Source: Flavobacterium crocinum
Lineage (GTDB): Bacteria > Bacteroidota > Bacteroidia > Flavobacteriales > Flavobacteriaceae
Length of the DNA stretch: 64,000 bases
NCBI RefSeq assembly: GCF_003122385.1
Contig: NZ_CP029255.1
Location: 4,960,001-5,024,000 of the forward strand
Direction: 5' to 3'
Made by a program: the position numbers and the translations under genes. The notes under the pieces are model-generated. The model was given only the letters and a program-made list of their open reading frames with translations, had not been told where the DNA came from and ran no database searches. The first letter of the stretch is position 1, and every line of letters begins with the position of its first letter. Positions 54,097-62,321 of the stretch are shown here, one piece after another.

Positions 54097-54247
54097 TGCT
54101 GAGATTCTAAGATGCTAAGGTTCTAAGATTTTTTCACAATCTTGTCATTTCGACGAAGGAGAAATCACACTAGAAATTCCGCAAAGAAATGTCTTCAAAC
54201 TTTGTCGAATCCCGCGTGTGGTTTCTCCTTCGTCGCAATGACAAACT
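54097..54247. repeat. CTAAG words and TTGTCATTTCGACGAAGG hairpin between convergent genes
   Basis: CTAAG words at 54096-54128. Then 29-bp arms 54142-54170 and 54216-54244 (TTGTCATTTCGACGAAGGAG and onward), with two mismatches. I recall this arm sequence as widespread in Bacteroidetes intergenic DNA. It sits between the convergent regulator and desaturase-family genes. Confidence 0.85.
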
Positions 54248-54262
54248 AACTTAAAAATATTT

Positions 54263-55486
54263 TTACTCAACAGGTTCCAACTGTAAAATGGTATTTTGAT
54301 AAATGGTACTTAATGAGAATAATTGCTCTACGAAAATCATAATTGCGATTGGCACGAAGAAAAACACCAGCAAATCTTCTTCGTATAAAAAATAAGTAGA
54401 AATCATAGCAAGTCGTGCATATTCCAGATAATAAATCCATTTTCGTTGTTCTAATAAAGCACCACAGTTAATTAAAGTGAGAATAACCGACGAAAGCACA
54501 AATATCTTATCATAACTTTCTAAATAATCAAAGTAATACGTAAAAGCAGTTAGAATCAAAGTGCAGATTCCTAATTGTATATACAGGTAATTTTTAAATC
54601 GGAGTCTTTGATTTGGAGAGGCTTTATCTTGCAGAAAACGCTTTTCGAGAACTGGTCGAATATCCTGATCCATGTGTGCCGGACTTCCAAAAACGGCTTT
54701 CCATTTTGCTTTAAAGCCGCTGGAGCGTTTCCATAATTCGTAAATTTCAAAGTAATAATGAAAATGCTGCCACAAGAAACTATAACTTTTTAGCGGATGC
54801 GTTAAACCATATTTCGGTTTTTCTTCTTCGGTTTGAAAAGTTCCGAAAAGACGATCCCAAAAGGTAAACATATCGCCGTAATTTTTATCCAGATATTTTT
54901 CGTCAGAAGCATGATGAACACCATGAACAGAAGGCGTTACAAATATATATTCCAGCCATTTTATTTTACCAATTAATTGAGTATGTGTAAAGAAAGAATA
55001 AGCACCATGAACAATTAGCATTGTAATTACCATTGTGGGATGAAAACCAATTAAAGGTAAAACACACCAAAATCCTGTCCTGATTATGGCCTGGAAAGTT
55101 GTAATTCTGGCTGCTGCAGTAAAATTAAACTCTTCGCTGTGATGATGCACTATATGCGCTGCCCAGAAAAAATTCACTTCGTGTCCTAATCGATGATACC
55201 AGTACCAGACAAAATCTGTTGCAAGAATTAATGCAAACCAAATGAATGCATTTTTCGGAATTTCGAAAATCCTGTAATTATCATAAATAAAATAATACAG
55301 CTGATAAAAACTGGCTGCTATAAACAAGTTAATCAAACGCTCGGCAATTCCGATACTAATATTAGAAACAGAACTTTCATAATTAAAAATTTCAGGCCTT
55401 TTTTTGCGTTGAGCAAGCTTATATTCTAAAAATAAAAAAAGAAAAAAGGCCGGCATGGCGAAGGCTAGAAAATTAATGTTTTTCAT
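54263..55486 (-). CDS. Sterol desaturase/fatty acid hydroxylase family membrane enzyme
   Basis: 407 residues. A di-iron membrane enzyme defined by histidine clusters: HRLGH (98-102), HIVHHH (111-116), H160, H167 and HGVHH (188-192). TM segments lie around 8-20, 50-68, 80-97, 130-165 and, later, 295-390. Members hydroxylate or desaturate lipids at C-H bonds. The long C-terminal TM region beyond residue 290 is like alkylglycerol-monooxygenase relatives. Substrate unknown. Monocistronic. Confidence 0.92.
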   Translation of the reverse strand: MKNINFLAFAMPAFFLFLFLEYKLAQRKKRPEIFNYESSVSNISIGIAERLINLFIAASFYQLYYFIYDNYRIFEIPKNAFIWFALILATDFVWYWYHRLGHEVNFFWAAHIVHHHSEEFNFTAAARITTFQAIIRTGFWCVLPLIGFHPTMVITMLIVHGAYSFFTHTQLIGKIKWLEYIFVTPSVHGVHHASDEKYLDKNYGDMFTFWDRLFGTFQTEEEKPKYGLTHPLKSYSFLWQHFHYYFEIYELWKRSSGFKAKWKAVFGSPAHMDQDIRPVLEKRFLQDKASPNQRLRFKNYLYIQLGICTLILTAFTYYFDYLESYDKIFVLSSVILTLINCGALLEQRKWIYYLEYARLAMISTYFLYEEDLLVFFFVPIAIMIFVEQLFSLSTIYQNTILQLEPVE

Positions 55487-55609
55487 CTTTTCAATACTTT
55501 ATAATTGGAGATTTTAAATTAAACGAAAAGACACTTCCGTCAATTAAGCCTTTATAGGGAGAAAAAGCAAAATCAACGAAAATGATCTTTTACCAAGTAA
55601 ACCTGATTA

Positions 55610-56896
55610 TTAATTCTGTTTATATTGAGGAGCTTCCAACGCAATCTCTTTTACAGATTGTGTCTCGGCCACTTTTTTCAAAGCAATAATATAAGCAGCA
55701 ATACGAGGCGTTACGTTGTGTTTTACTGCCACTCTAAAAACAGTATCGAAACCTTTCTCTAAAATATCCTCCAGACGTTTATTAATCTGGTGAATTCTCC
55801 AGGACTCCAAAAGTGAATTCTGAAGCCATTCGAAATAAGAAACGGTAACACCGCCCGCATTAGCCAAAATATCAGGAACAACTAATATATTTTTATCATG
55901 TAAAATCTGATCTGCATCTGAAGAAACCGGTCCATTGGCACCTTCAATAATAATTCTTGCTTTAATATCACCGGCATTCTTTTGCGTAATTACATCTTCC
56001 TTGGCTGCCGGAATCAACAAATCGGTTTCTAAAAGCAATAAATCTTCATGTTTAATCGCAACCGAATTTGGATAACCTTTTATCGTTTTGTTATTGAGAT
56101 TGTAATACAAAATCAATTCTGGGATATTAATTCCATTCGGATTGTAAAAAGCTTCCGAAACATCACTCACCGCAATAATCTTTACCCCTTTTTCATATAA
56201 AAACAAAGCCGAATGCAGTCCAACATTTCCAAATCCCTGAATTACTGCGGTTGCTCTCGCAGGTCTGATTTTCAGTTTTTTAAGGGCCAAAAGACTAATA
56301 ATACTTACCCCTCTTCCCGTTGCTTCGACTCTTCCTAAAGACCCTCCCGAATGAAGGTGTTTTCCTGTAACAACGGCATGAATTGGTCTTCCGTGCAATA
56401 GAGAAAACTCATCCATCAGCCAGCCCATTTCGTCCGGACCTGTTCCCATGTCTGGTGCCGGAACGTCTTTTTCCGGTCCGAAAATATCGGATAAAGCTTT
56501 GGTATAAGCTCTTGTAATTTTTTCTAATTCGGTTTTAGAATGTTTTCTCGGATCGCAAATAATGCCGCCTTTTGCTCCACCAAACGGAATTCCAGTTACA
56601 GCAGATTTCCAGGTCATCCAGGCGGCAAGTGCTTTTACTTCATCCAGATTTACAGCAGTATCATAACGAATTCCGCCTTTTGAAGGTCCTAAAGCCGTGT
56701 TGTGAATAACTCTGTAACCTTCAAAGTTTTGAACTTCTCCGTTATCCAAAGTAATAGAAAAGTTTACTGTAATCTGTTTTTCTGGTCGCTGCAGTTTTTG
56801 TTTGATAGAATCATCTAAATTCAAAATGTCTGCCGCTATATTAAATCGATCAATCATCGATTGAAAGGGATTGTGTTTTATAATTTCTGAACTCAT
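55610..56896 (-). CDS. gdhA: Glutamate dehydrogenase (Glu/Leu/Phe/Val family)
   Basis: 428 residues. Cytoplasmic enzyme interconverting glutamate with 2-oxoglutarate and ammonium. The substrate site has NTALGPSKGGIRY (66-78) and PFGGAKGGI (104-112) with catalytic K109, plus APDMGTG (147-153). The Rossmann domain has GFGNVG (221-226), and ANAGGVTVSYFEW follows near the end. Length fits hexameric NAD- or NADP-type GDH. Nucleotide specificity is not clear. Its 5-prime side carries a candidate leader peptide and terminator (57080-57228), so attenuation is possible. Confidence 0.96.
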   Translation of the reverse strand: MSSEIIKHNPFQSMIDRFNIAADILNLDDSIKQKLQRPEKQITVNFSITLDNGEVQNFEGYRVIHNTALGPSKGGIRYDTAVNLDEVKALAAWMTWKSAVTGIPFGGAKGGIICDPRKHSKTELEKITRAYTKALSDIFGPEKDVPAPDMGTGPDEMGWLMDEFSLLHGRPIHAVVTGKHLHSGGSLGRVEATGRGVSIISLLALKKLKIRPARATAVIQGFGNVGLHSALFLYEKGVKIIAVSDVSEAFYNPNGINIPELILYYNLNNKTIKGYPNSVAIKHEDLLLLETDLLIPAAKEDVITQKNAGDIKARIIIEGANGPVSSDADQILHDKNILVVPDILANAGGVTVSYFEWLQNSLLESWRIHQINKRLEDILEKGFDTVFRVAVKHNVTPRIAAYIIALKKVAETQSVKEIALEAPQYKQN

Positions 56897-57079
56897 ACTA
56901 TATAGTTTTAGGTTTGGGTTATCTTTTATATTTTATATTTATTCCTCTTCTTTCGAAGAATCTTCTTTTTCTGTTTTTAAGATTTACTGCAACACAGAAT
57001 TTTTATCAAACCGCTGTGCATTAAAATCTTTCTGTTTCTATTGGTTCTCATATTTTCATTTTTTAATGATTCAAAAAAA

Positions 57080-57105
57080 AGCCTTTCATGGTGCAATGAA
57101 AGGCT
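57080..57105 (-). terminator. Terminator hairpin between leader ORF and gdhA (possible attenuator)
   Basis: AGCCTTTCAT (57080-57089) with ATGAAAGGCT (57096-57105), a perfect 10-bp stem with a 6-nt loop. On the minus strand it is followed by TTTTTTTTG. It sits 34 nt after the leader ORF stop and 184 nt before the gdhA start. The gap 56897-57349 has no other gene. Confidence 0.85.
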
Positions 57106-57138
57106 AAAAAAAAAAATAACTAACAAGTACTTTCTCTA

Positions 57139-57228
57139 TTAACGCCATTTCAAAACGTAGTTCATCATGCAGCACATCGCAAAGCTGCATTGGAAAGACG
57201 TCTTAATATTTCGGCTAAAGTTTTTCAT
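57139..57228 (-). CDS. Candidate 29-aa Cys/Met-rich leader peptide
   Basis: ATG 57228 to TAA 57139 encodes 29 residues with C14, then M18-C19-C20-M21-M22 clustered near the end, followed by a basic K27-W28-R29 finish. A TAGCTTTG -7 box is only 8 nt upstream, giving a nearly leaderless message, and a perfect terminator follows. This is the layout of a transcription-attenuation leader. The Cys/Met cluster could sense sulfur amino acids, although the next gene is gdhA. A free-standing small protein is the alternative. Confidence 0.55.
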   Translation of the reverse strand: MKNFSRNIKTSFQCSFAMCCMMNYVLKWR

Positions 57229-57236
57229 TGTTGAAG

Positions 57237-57244
57237 CAAAGCTA
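57237..57244 (-). promoter_or_regulatory. -7 element TAGCTTTG of the leader transcript
   Basis: Exact TAnnTTTG on the minus strand, 8 nt before the leader ATG. No clear -33 TTG at 17-23 nt. Confidence 0.5.
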
Positions 57245-57349
57245 CAAATTAAATTTATAAATTCTATAGAATTAGTAGAATTTAATTTAATAAATTTACA
57301 ATAAAATATAAAATCAACTGTAAATTAAAGGATTAGAGATTAAAAAAAT

Positions 57350-58204
57350 TTACTGCAATTGCGATAAAAAGATAAAAACAATCGCAATTAAAGCCAAAAA
57401 CAGTCCGAAGACATTAATTTTAGAAAGCTTTTCTTTGAAGAAATAAGCGCCAACTATCGTTCCTAAAACAATCACTCCCATATTCATTCCGGCAAAAACC
57501 GTTGACGGATTTTCAGCAAATGCTTTATGTGCTTTCAGGTAAAACAGAATGTTACAGAAATTGAAGATTCCGACCAAAATACCAAACGGAATATTTTTAG
57601 CTTCAAATTTCTCTTTATTGATTAAAAGTTTATACGCTACAATAGCTATAGAAACTGCAAAGGCAATTAGAAATACAAAAAACAAAGAGGTTGTATAAGG
57701 CACAACAGTGTACAATGCGATTTTCTTAAAAAGAATATCAACAATTCCGAAACCAAACAGTACCATTGCAGGATAAACCCATTTATTTTCCTGATTATCT
57801 GATGGCTTTCTTAGAATAAACAAAAGTGCCGCAAAACCAATTACAACTCCAATAACCTTATAAGTATTAAAAGCTTCATTAAACCACAACCAAGCTGCGA
57901 GAATCGGAATAAAAAGGGATAAACGCTGTGCAGCATCCGTTTTGGCAATTCCCATAAATTTTATCGAAAGTGCCAAAAATAAAAAGACAATTGGAAGCAA
58001 GATTCCAACAGCCGTGTAAATTTCTAAAGGAGCATTATTATCTAAAGCATTTAAATCAGGACTAAAAGTAAAATAACAAAGCGCTATTGCTGCAATGTAA
58101 TTGAAAGAAATAATCTGAGAAGGATTGGCATTATATTTTCTGGAAATTTTGAAGATAACCCCAACAATAACACTGCATAAAATGCTTAGAATAAGAAATA
58201 ACAT
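57350..58204 (-). CDS. EamA/DMT-family transporter
   Basis: 284 residues with ten predicted TM helices in two EamA repeats, filling nearly the whole length. The second repeat opens VYPAMVLFGFGIVDILFKK. Drug/metabolite transporters of this type export amino acids, sugars or purines; substrate unknown. The stop at 57350 is 108 bp upstream of the leader promoter of gdhA, and no separate terminator lies between, so read-through into the leader is possible. Confidence 0.9.
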   Translation of the reverse strand: MLFLILSILCSVIVGVIFKISRKYNANPSQIISFNYIAAIALCYFTFSPDLNALDNNAPLEIYTAVGILLPIVFLFLALSIKFMGIAKTDAAQRLSLFIPILAAWLWFNEAFNTYKVIGVVIGFAALLFILRKPSDNQENKWVYPAMVLFGFGIVDILFKKIALYTVVPYTTSLFFVFLIAFAVSIAIVAYKLLINKEKFEAKNIPFGILVGIFNFCNILFYLKAHKAFAENPSTVFAGMNMGVIVLGTIVGAYFFKEKLSKINVFGLFLALIAIVFIFLSQLQ

Positions 58205-58317
58205 AAATTTATATTTGAACTGTAAAAGTAATCTATTGTAAAATAAAATGGTCCAACCGGTTTTAAAAAACCAGCTAGACCAGATTAAGTTTTAATGCAA
58301 ATTGAATAAAATTTAAT

Positions 58318-58560
58318 TTAAACACATAGAAACATAGATTTAATTTGTCTGTAAGAAGGCGTTTCACTTGCATAAATACACATAGCTATTTCAAGGCCTA
58401 CATCTTTTTACAAAGATTAACGAATTTCTATGAGCAGCTACTTGTGTCCTTCGACTTCGCTCAGGATGACAAACAACAATAAATCTATGTGTTAGAAACT
58501 AGTTTCTTTCAATTGTCTTTTTACTAATTTAAAAATCCTATGTTTCTATGCGTTTAAAAA
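58318..58560. repeat. Dispersed ACACATAG element, copy 2, with insertion
   Basis: AACACATAGAAACATAG (58321-58337) faces CCTATGTTTCTATGCGTTT (58537-58555). It holds AAGGCGTTTCACTTG (58356-58370) and GAAACTAGTTTC (58495-58506), the reverse of copy 1 at 17905-18050. Between them lies an extra piece with GTGTCCTTCGACTTCGCTCA (58444-58463), a sequence I recall as common in this phylum. It is the main content of the 413-bp gap 58205-58617. Confidence 0.75.
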
Positions 58561-58564
58561 AACA

Positions 58565-58594
58565 AACCCAACAGATTTTAATATCTGTCGGGTT
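58565..58594 (-). terminator. Terminator after the AAA+ ATPase gene
   Basis: AACCCAACAGAT (58565-58576) with ATCTGTCGGGTT (58583-58594), one mismatch. On the minus strand it is followed by TGTTTTTTTA. It starts 24 bp after the ATPase stop. Confidence 0.8.
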
Positions 58595-58617
58595 CAACTT
58601 TATTATTAAATATAGTT

Positions 58618-60081
58618 TTAGAACTTACTAATATAACTTCCGTAAATATCCCTAAACTGATTTCCTTTGTCAAATCGGTCTTTGCTTAACTTTTTATATT
58701 CAACCAATCCCCAAAGAACAAATTCTTTCAAAAAGTAAAGATCTTCTTTTGCCGTTTGAGGCTGATATTTTTTAATTAAAACATCTAAAGGTGTTACTTC
58801 GTCCAGAATAGCTTTATATTCTTTGTCTGAAGCATCGTCTAATAATTCGAAACCACTTTCGGCAAAAAACCATTCCACTATATCAGAATATGGCGTTTTT
58901 TCGTCCGGTTTTTCTAATTTTTCAATTTTCGGAAAATATTCCGGAAACAAAGTTCGAATCGCAGAACCAATCAGCGTTTCTGCTACCACATCGGCTCCCT
59001 CCTGCTCTCCTTCATAAACCAATTCTACTTTTCCGGTAATAGCCGGAATAATTCCGATAAAATCGGATAAACGTAAAGTGGTTTTATCTGCTCCTGAAAT
59101 TAAAGCGCGGCGTTCTGCTGTACTAATTAAATTCTCAAAAGCAGTAATACTCATTCTGGCACTTACGCCACTTTTATTATCGATGTATTCACTTTCACGG
59201 GCTTCAAAACTAATCTGCTCTAAAATATCTCTCGCCAGACTTGGAACATAAACAAGATTAGTTTGATTTTTATCCAGTTTAGATTCCTGTTCTGTAATCG
59301 TTCTGGCAATAGCAATAGTTTCAGGATAATGTGTCAGAATCTGAGAACCAATTCTATCTTTTAAAGGCGTTACAATACTTCCTCTATTCGTATAATCTTC
59401 CGGATTTGCTGTAAAAACAAACTGCATATCCAAAGGCATTCTCAATTTAAATCCTCTAATTTGAATGTCACCTTCCTGCAGAATATTGAATAATGCTACC
59501 TGAATTCTAGCTTGTAAATCCGGTAATTCATTAATCACAAAAATACAACGATTGGCTCTTGGAATCATTCCGAAATGAATTACGCGGTCATCTGCATACG
59601 ATAACTTTAAATTTGCGGCTTTAATTGGGTCAACATCTCCAATTAAATCAGCAACCGTTACATCAGGAGTTGCCAGCTTTTCAAAGAAACGTTCGCTTCT
59701 GTGCAACCATGAAATTGGCGTTTCATCACCTTTTTCCGCAATTAAATCTTTTGCAAAACGAGAAATCGGATTTAACGGATCGTCATTGATTTCTGAACCT
59801 TCCACAAACGGAATATATTCATCCAACAATTCAACCATTTTGCGAGCTAAACGTGTTTTCGCCTGTCCGCGAAGTCCTAGTAAATTGATATTATGACGAG
59901 ATAAAATAGCTCTTTCTAATTCGGGAATTACCGTATTCTCAAAACCATGAACCCCTTCAAAAACAGGTTTTCCGGATTTTATTTTTTCTCGAAGATTATT
60001 TCGCAATTCATCCTTAATGCTTGTACTCTTATATCCAGCGGCTTTTAACTGACCTAATGTCTTTATAGTATTTATTTCCAT
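58618..60081 (-). CDS. MoxR-type AAA+ ATPase
   Basis: 487 residues from the ATG at 60081 (MEINTIKTLG). The frame extends 13 codons upstream without support. The AAA+ core has Walker A GLRGQAKTR (69-77), a Walker B-like CIFVINELPDL near 190, sensor 1 in FVFTANPEDYTNRG near 228-241, and the Mg-chelatase-like helical lid. A long C-terminal helical extension (from about 350) is beyond the usual MoxR length. It should act as a remodelling ATPase for the vWA protein encoded upstream. Confidence 0.92.
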   Translation of the reverse strand: MEINTIKTLGQLKAAGYKSTSIKDELRNNLREKIKSGKPVFEGVHGFENTVIPELERAILSRHNINLLGLRGQAKTRLARKMVELLDEYIPFVEGSEINDDPLNPISRFAKDLIAEKGDETPISWLHRSERFFEKLATPDVTVADLIGDVDPIKAANLKLSYADDRVIHFGMIPRANRCIFVINELPDLQARIQVALFNILQEGDIQIRGFKLRMPLDMQFVFTANPEDYTNRGSIVTPLKDRIGSQILTHYPETIAIARTITEQESKLDKNQTNLVYVPSLARDILEQISFEARESEYIDNKSGVSARMSITAFENLISTAERRALISGADKTTLRLSDFIGIIPAITGKVELVYEGEQEGADVVAETLIGSAIRTLFPEYFPKIEKLEKPDEKTPYSDIVEWFFAESGFELLDDASDKEYKAILDEVTPLDVLIKKYQPQTAKEDLYFLKEFVLWGLVEYKKLSKDRFDKGNQFRDIYGSYISKF

Positions 60082-60143
60082 TTTATTGAAATATAGATTG
60101 TTTAATATTTTTAATGACAATGCATTGTGCCATTACTGTATGT

Positions 60144-60163
60144 AGACGCACTCCGATGCGTCT
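60144..60163. repeat. AGACGCA hairpin between vWA and ATPase genes
   Basis: AGACGCA (60144-60150) with TGCGTCT (60157-60163), 6-nt loop, extended by GTAG/CTAC with one bulge. It matches the hairpin at 38630-38649, so this is a dispersed family. CTAAG words follow at 60202-60231. Confidence 0.8.
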
Positions 60164-60234
60164 CTACGGTATACGTTCTGTTTATCATGTGCAAAGAAAC
60201 CTTAGTATCTTAGAATCTTAGCAACTTAGAACCT

Positions 60235-61353
60235 TTATTTAATTCTCTTCTTCCTATTCGCTTCATAATCTTCAAAAATCATTTCACCCAAACCTTTCAG
60301 TCCAGTATAAAATGCTTTTCCCTGATTGGCTTCCGTAAACTGATTCACAAAACGCTGTAAATATGGATCTCTTGCAATCATAAAAGTAGTGATCGGAATA
60401 TGAAGCTTTCTTGCCTGCTGCGCTTGTGTGTAACACTTATCCACAATATATTCATCCAAACCGTTACTATTCATATAATAAGAACCATCGCGTTCGCGAA
60501 CGCAACTTGGTTTTCCGTCAGTAATCATGAAAATCTGTTTGTTCGTATTTCGTTTCCTGCGCAGAATATCCATTGCTAATTGCAAACCTGCAACGGTATT
60601 GGTATGATACGGTCCAACCTGCAAATACGGTAAATCTTTAATTGGAATTGTCCAGGCATCGTTACCAAAAACCAAAATATCTAACGTATCTTTTGGGTAT
60701 CTTGTTGTAATTAGTTCCGCCAAAGCCATCGCAACTTTTTTCGCCGGCGTGATTCGGTCTTCGCCGTACAAAATCATACTGTGACTGATATCAATCATTA
60801 AAACCGTACTCATTTGTGCTTTGTACTGCGCATCTTCTACAATCAAATCATTTTCTGTCAGCATAAAATTATCTACGCCATTATTGACCTGAGCATTTCG
60901 AAGGCTTTCAGTTAATGAAATTCTTTCCAGGCTGTCGCCGAAATTATATTCGCGGAATTCGCCCGTATGTTCATCACCGCTTCCGGCATATTTGGTTTTA
61001 TGATTTCCGCTTCCGGATTTTTTCAGATTTCCAAAAATCTGATCCAAAGCCTGCTGTCTGATCGCTCTTTCGGTTTTTGCAGTAATTCCAAAACCGGAAC
61101 TTCCATCGCCTTTTACTTCATCTCTGATGTAACCTTTCTTTTTTAAATCTTCGATAAAATCGTCTATAGTGTAATTCTCGTCGGTTAGTTTGTATTCTTT
61201 ATCCAGTTCCCTAAGCCAGTTTATAGCTTCATCAAAATCACCCGAAGTATGGGTGATCAACTCTTTAAAAATCGTAAAAAGTTTATCAAACGGAGACTGA
61301 AAAGGAGCTTCGTAAGTCTTAAAATAAAAGCCTTTTTTAAATTCGTTTTTCAT
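60235..61353 (-). CDS. vWA-domain protein paired with the MoxR ATPase
   Basis: 372 residues, no signal peptide. Residues 1-180 are helical with a Gly/Ser-rich linker (SGSGNHKTKYAGSGDEH). The vWA domain runs from 182 to 350. The MIDAS motif is D188-I-S190-x-S192 (LMIDISHSMILYG), with the threonine site in HTNTVAGL near 250 and ITDGKPS (277-283). It should bind a metal-dependent partner under control of the ATPase encoded 153 bp downstream. Together they form a MoxR-vWA pair. Confidence 0.92.
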   Translation of the reverse strand: MKNEFKKGFYFKTYEAPFQSPFDKLFTIFKELITHTSGDFDEAINWLRELDKEYKLTDENYTIDDFIEDLKKKGYIRDEVKGDGSSGFGITAKTERAIRQQALDQIFGNLKKSGSGNHKTKYAGSGDEHTGEFREYNFGDSLERISLTESLRNAQVNNGVDNFMLTENDLIVEDAQYKAQMSTVLMIDISHSMILYGEDRITPAKKVAMALAELITTRYPKDTLDILVFGNDAWTIPIKDLPYLQVGPYHTNTVAGLQLAMDILRRKRNTNKQIFMITDGKPSCVRERDGSYYMNSNGLDEYIVDKCYTQAQQARKLHIPITTFMIARDPYLQRFVNQFTEANQGKAFYTGLKGLGEMIFEDYEANRKKRIK

Positions 61354-61459
61354 AAATCTAAAATTACATCTTTTTAGAATTATGAAAAACGAATCGTTTA
61401 TTAATTTTTAGTTAAAATATTCAACTAAAAACCGAAGTTAACAATGTTAGATATGTTAA

Positions 61460-61840
61460 TTATTCAAACTTTCCATCCAAATAATACCAAGCTCCATTTT
61501 CGAATTTAAAAGCAGAAAATTCATAATGTGTCTGAGGTTTATTATCCGAATCCAAAAAGTAAGCTTTGAATTCTACAGTATTTTCAGTAAAACTCAGAAT
61601 TTCCAGTTTCTCCCATTTATTAGAAACAGCCCATCTTAAAATTTCAGGTTTCGAATAGTATTTTCTTTCTGAAACATAAGTGGTTTCCATTAAATAATCG
61701 GCATTATGAGTTGCATAAGCAGAATATCTTGAGCGCATTAAACTTAATGCTGAAGGTGCTTTTTGACTTCCGTTTAAATACAATCCGCAGCAGCTTTCAA
61801 AAGGCAATCCTGTATCACAGAAACATTTTTTATTCTCCAT
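61460..61840 (-). CDS. YchJ-like SEC-C protein
   Basis: 126 residues from ATG 61840 (MENKKCFCDT), the start that reduces overlap with the upstream gene to 11 bp. A further ATG six codons upstream gives more overlap. The N-terminal zinc-binding SEC-C-like motif has C6, C8, C17 and C18 (CFCDTGLPFESCC). The YchJ middle domain follows with MRSRYSAYATHNADYLMETT. YchJ proteins are small NTF2-like folds of unknown function. Cotranscribed with the 77-aa gene. Confidence 0.9.
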   Translation of the reverse strand: MENKKCFCDTGLPFESCCGLYLNGSQKAPSALSLMRSRYSAYATHNADYLMETTYVSERKYYSKPEILRWAVSNKWEKLEILSFTENTVEFKAYFLDSDNKPQTHYEFSAFKFENGAWYYLDGKFE

Positions 61841-62063
61841 CAACCGGTTCTTCTCCATTAATTTTTACATGAAGCTGGTTCAATAAAACCTGATAACGAG
61901 TGATCTCTCTCACTTCTTCATCTTCTTCAGCAAAATCAATCATTTCGTCCAATGTTTCACTTACTTCTAATAGTTTATTATTAGCTTCTCTGTCATTTTT
62001 TGCGGCGATTAAATCAATAATTTCTTGTACGCTCGCTTTTAAGGTTTCGAATTTACTATTCAT
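61830..62063 (-). CDS. Small acidic helical protein, 77 aa
   Basis: Two long helices with a turn at EEDEEVREITRYQ. The protein is strongly acidic, ends EEPVDGE, and has no Cys, no signal and no TM. I do not recognise the family. Its 3-prime end overlaps the YchJ-like gene start by 11 bp, so the two are probably coupled in translation. Confidence 0.7.
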   Translation of the reverse strand: MNSKFETLKASVQEIIDLIAAKNDREANNKLLEVSETLDEMIDFAEEDEEVREITRYQVLLNQLHVKINGEEPVDGE

Positions 62064-62080
62064 ATGGTTATTTTTTTTTA

Positions 62081-62171
62081 GCCGCGAATTACACTAATTT
62101 CCACTAATTTTTTATTTGCTATCGAACATAAGCTTTAAAAAAAATTCGTGCTAATTCGTGAAATTTGTGGC
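62081..62171. repeat. Inverted repeat of CACTAATTT words
   Basis: GCCGCGAATTACACTAATTT (62081-62100) and CCACTAATTTTT against AAAATTCGTGCTAATTCGTG (62141-62160) and AAATTTGTGGC. It lies between the 46-aa gene and the 77-aa gene, which may lower read-through. Confidence 0.8.
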
Positions 62172-62180
62172 AACTAATAT

Positions 62181-62321
62181 CTACTCTTTACTTTCGTTAA
62201 ATTTCTTAACGATTTCTTTTAATTTTTCTTTTCGGGCAATTTCGGCTTGTTTTGCTTTTGCCTGGGCTTTGTGCAATTTATCGTTATGCTTTTTGATATT
62301 CTTTTCGTTATTGCGTCCCAT
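62181..62321 (-). CDS. 46-aa Lys/Ala-rich helical protein
   Basis: ATG 62321 to TAG 62181. 46 residues, MGRNNEKNIKKHNDKLHKAQ at the start, then repeated AKAKQAEIARKEKLKEI and a VKKFNESKE end, a single amphipathic basic helix. Its ATG overlaps the preceding stop as TAATG, so it is read with the 180-aa gene. I recall similar small proteins in Flavobacterium. A nucleic-acid or ribosome-binding role is only a guess from charge. Confidence 0.7.
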   Translation of the reverse strand: MGRNNEKNIKKHNDKLHKAQAKAKQAEIARKEKLKEIVKKFNESKE

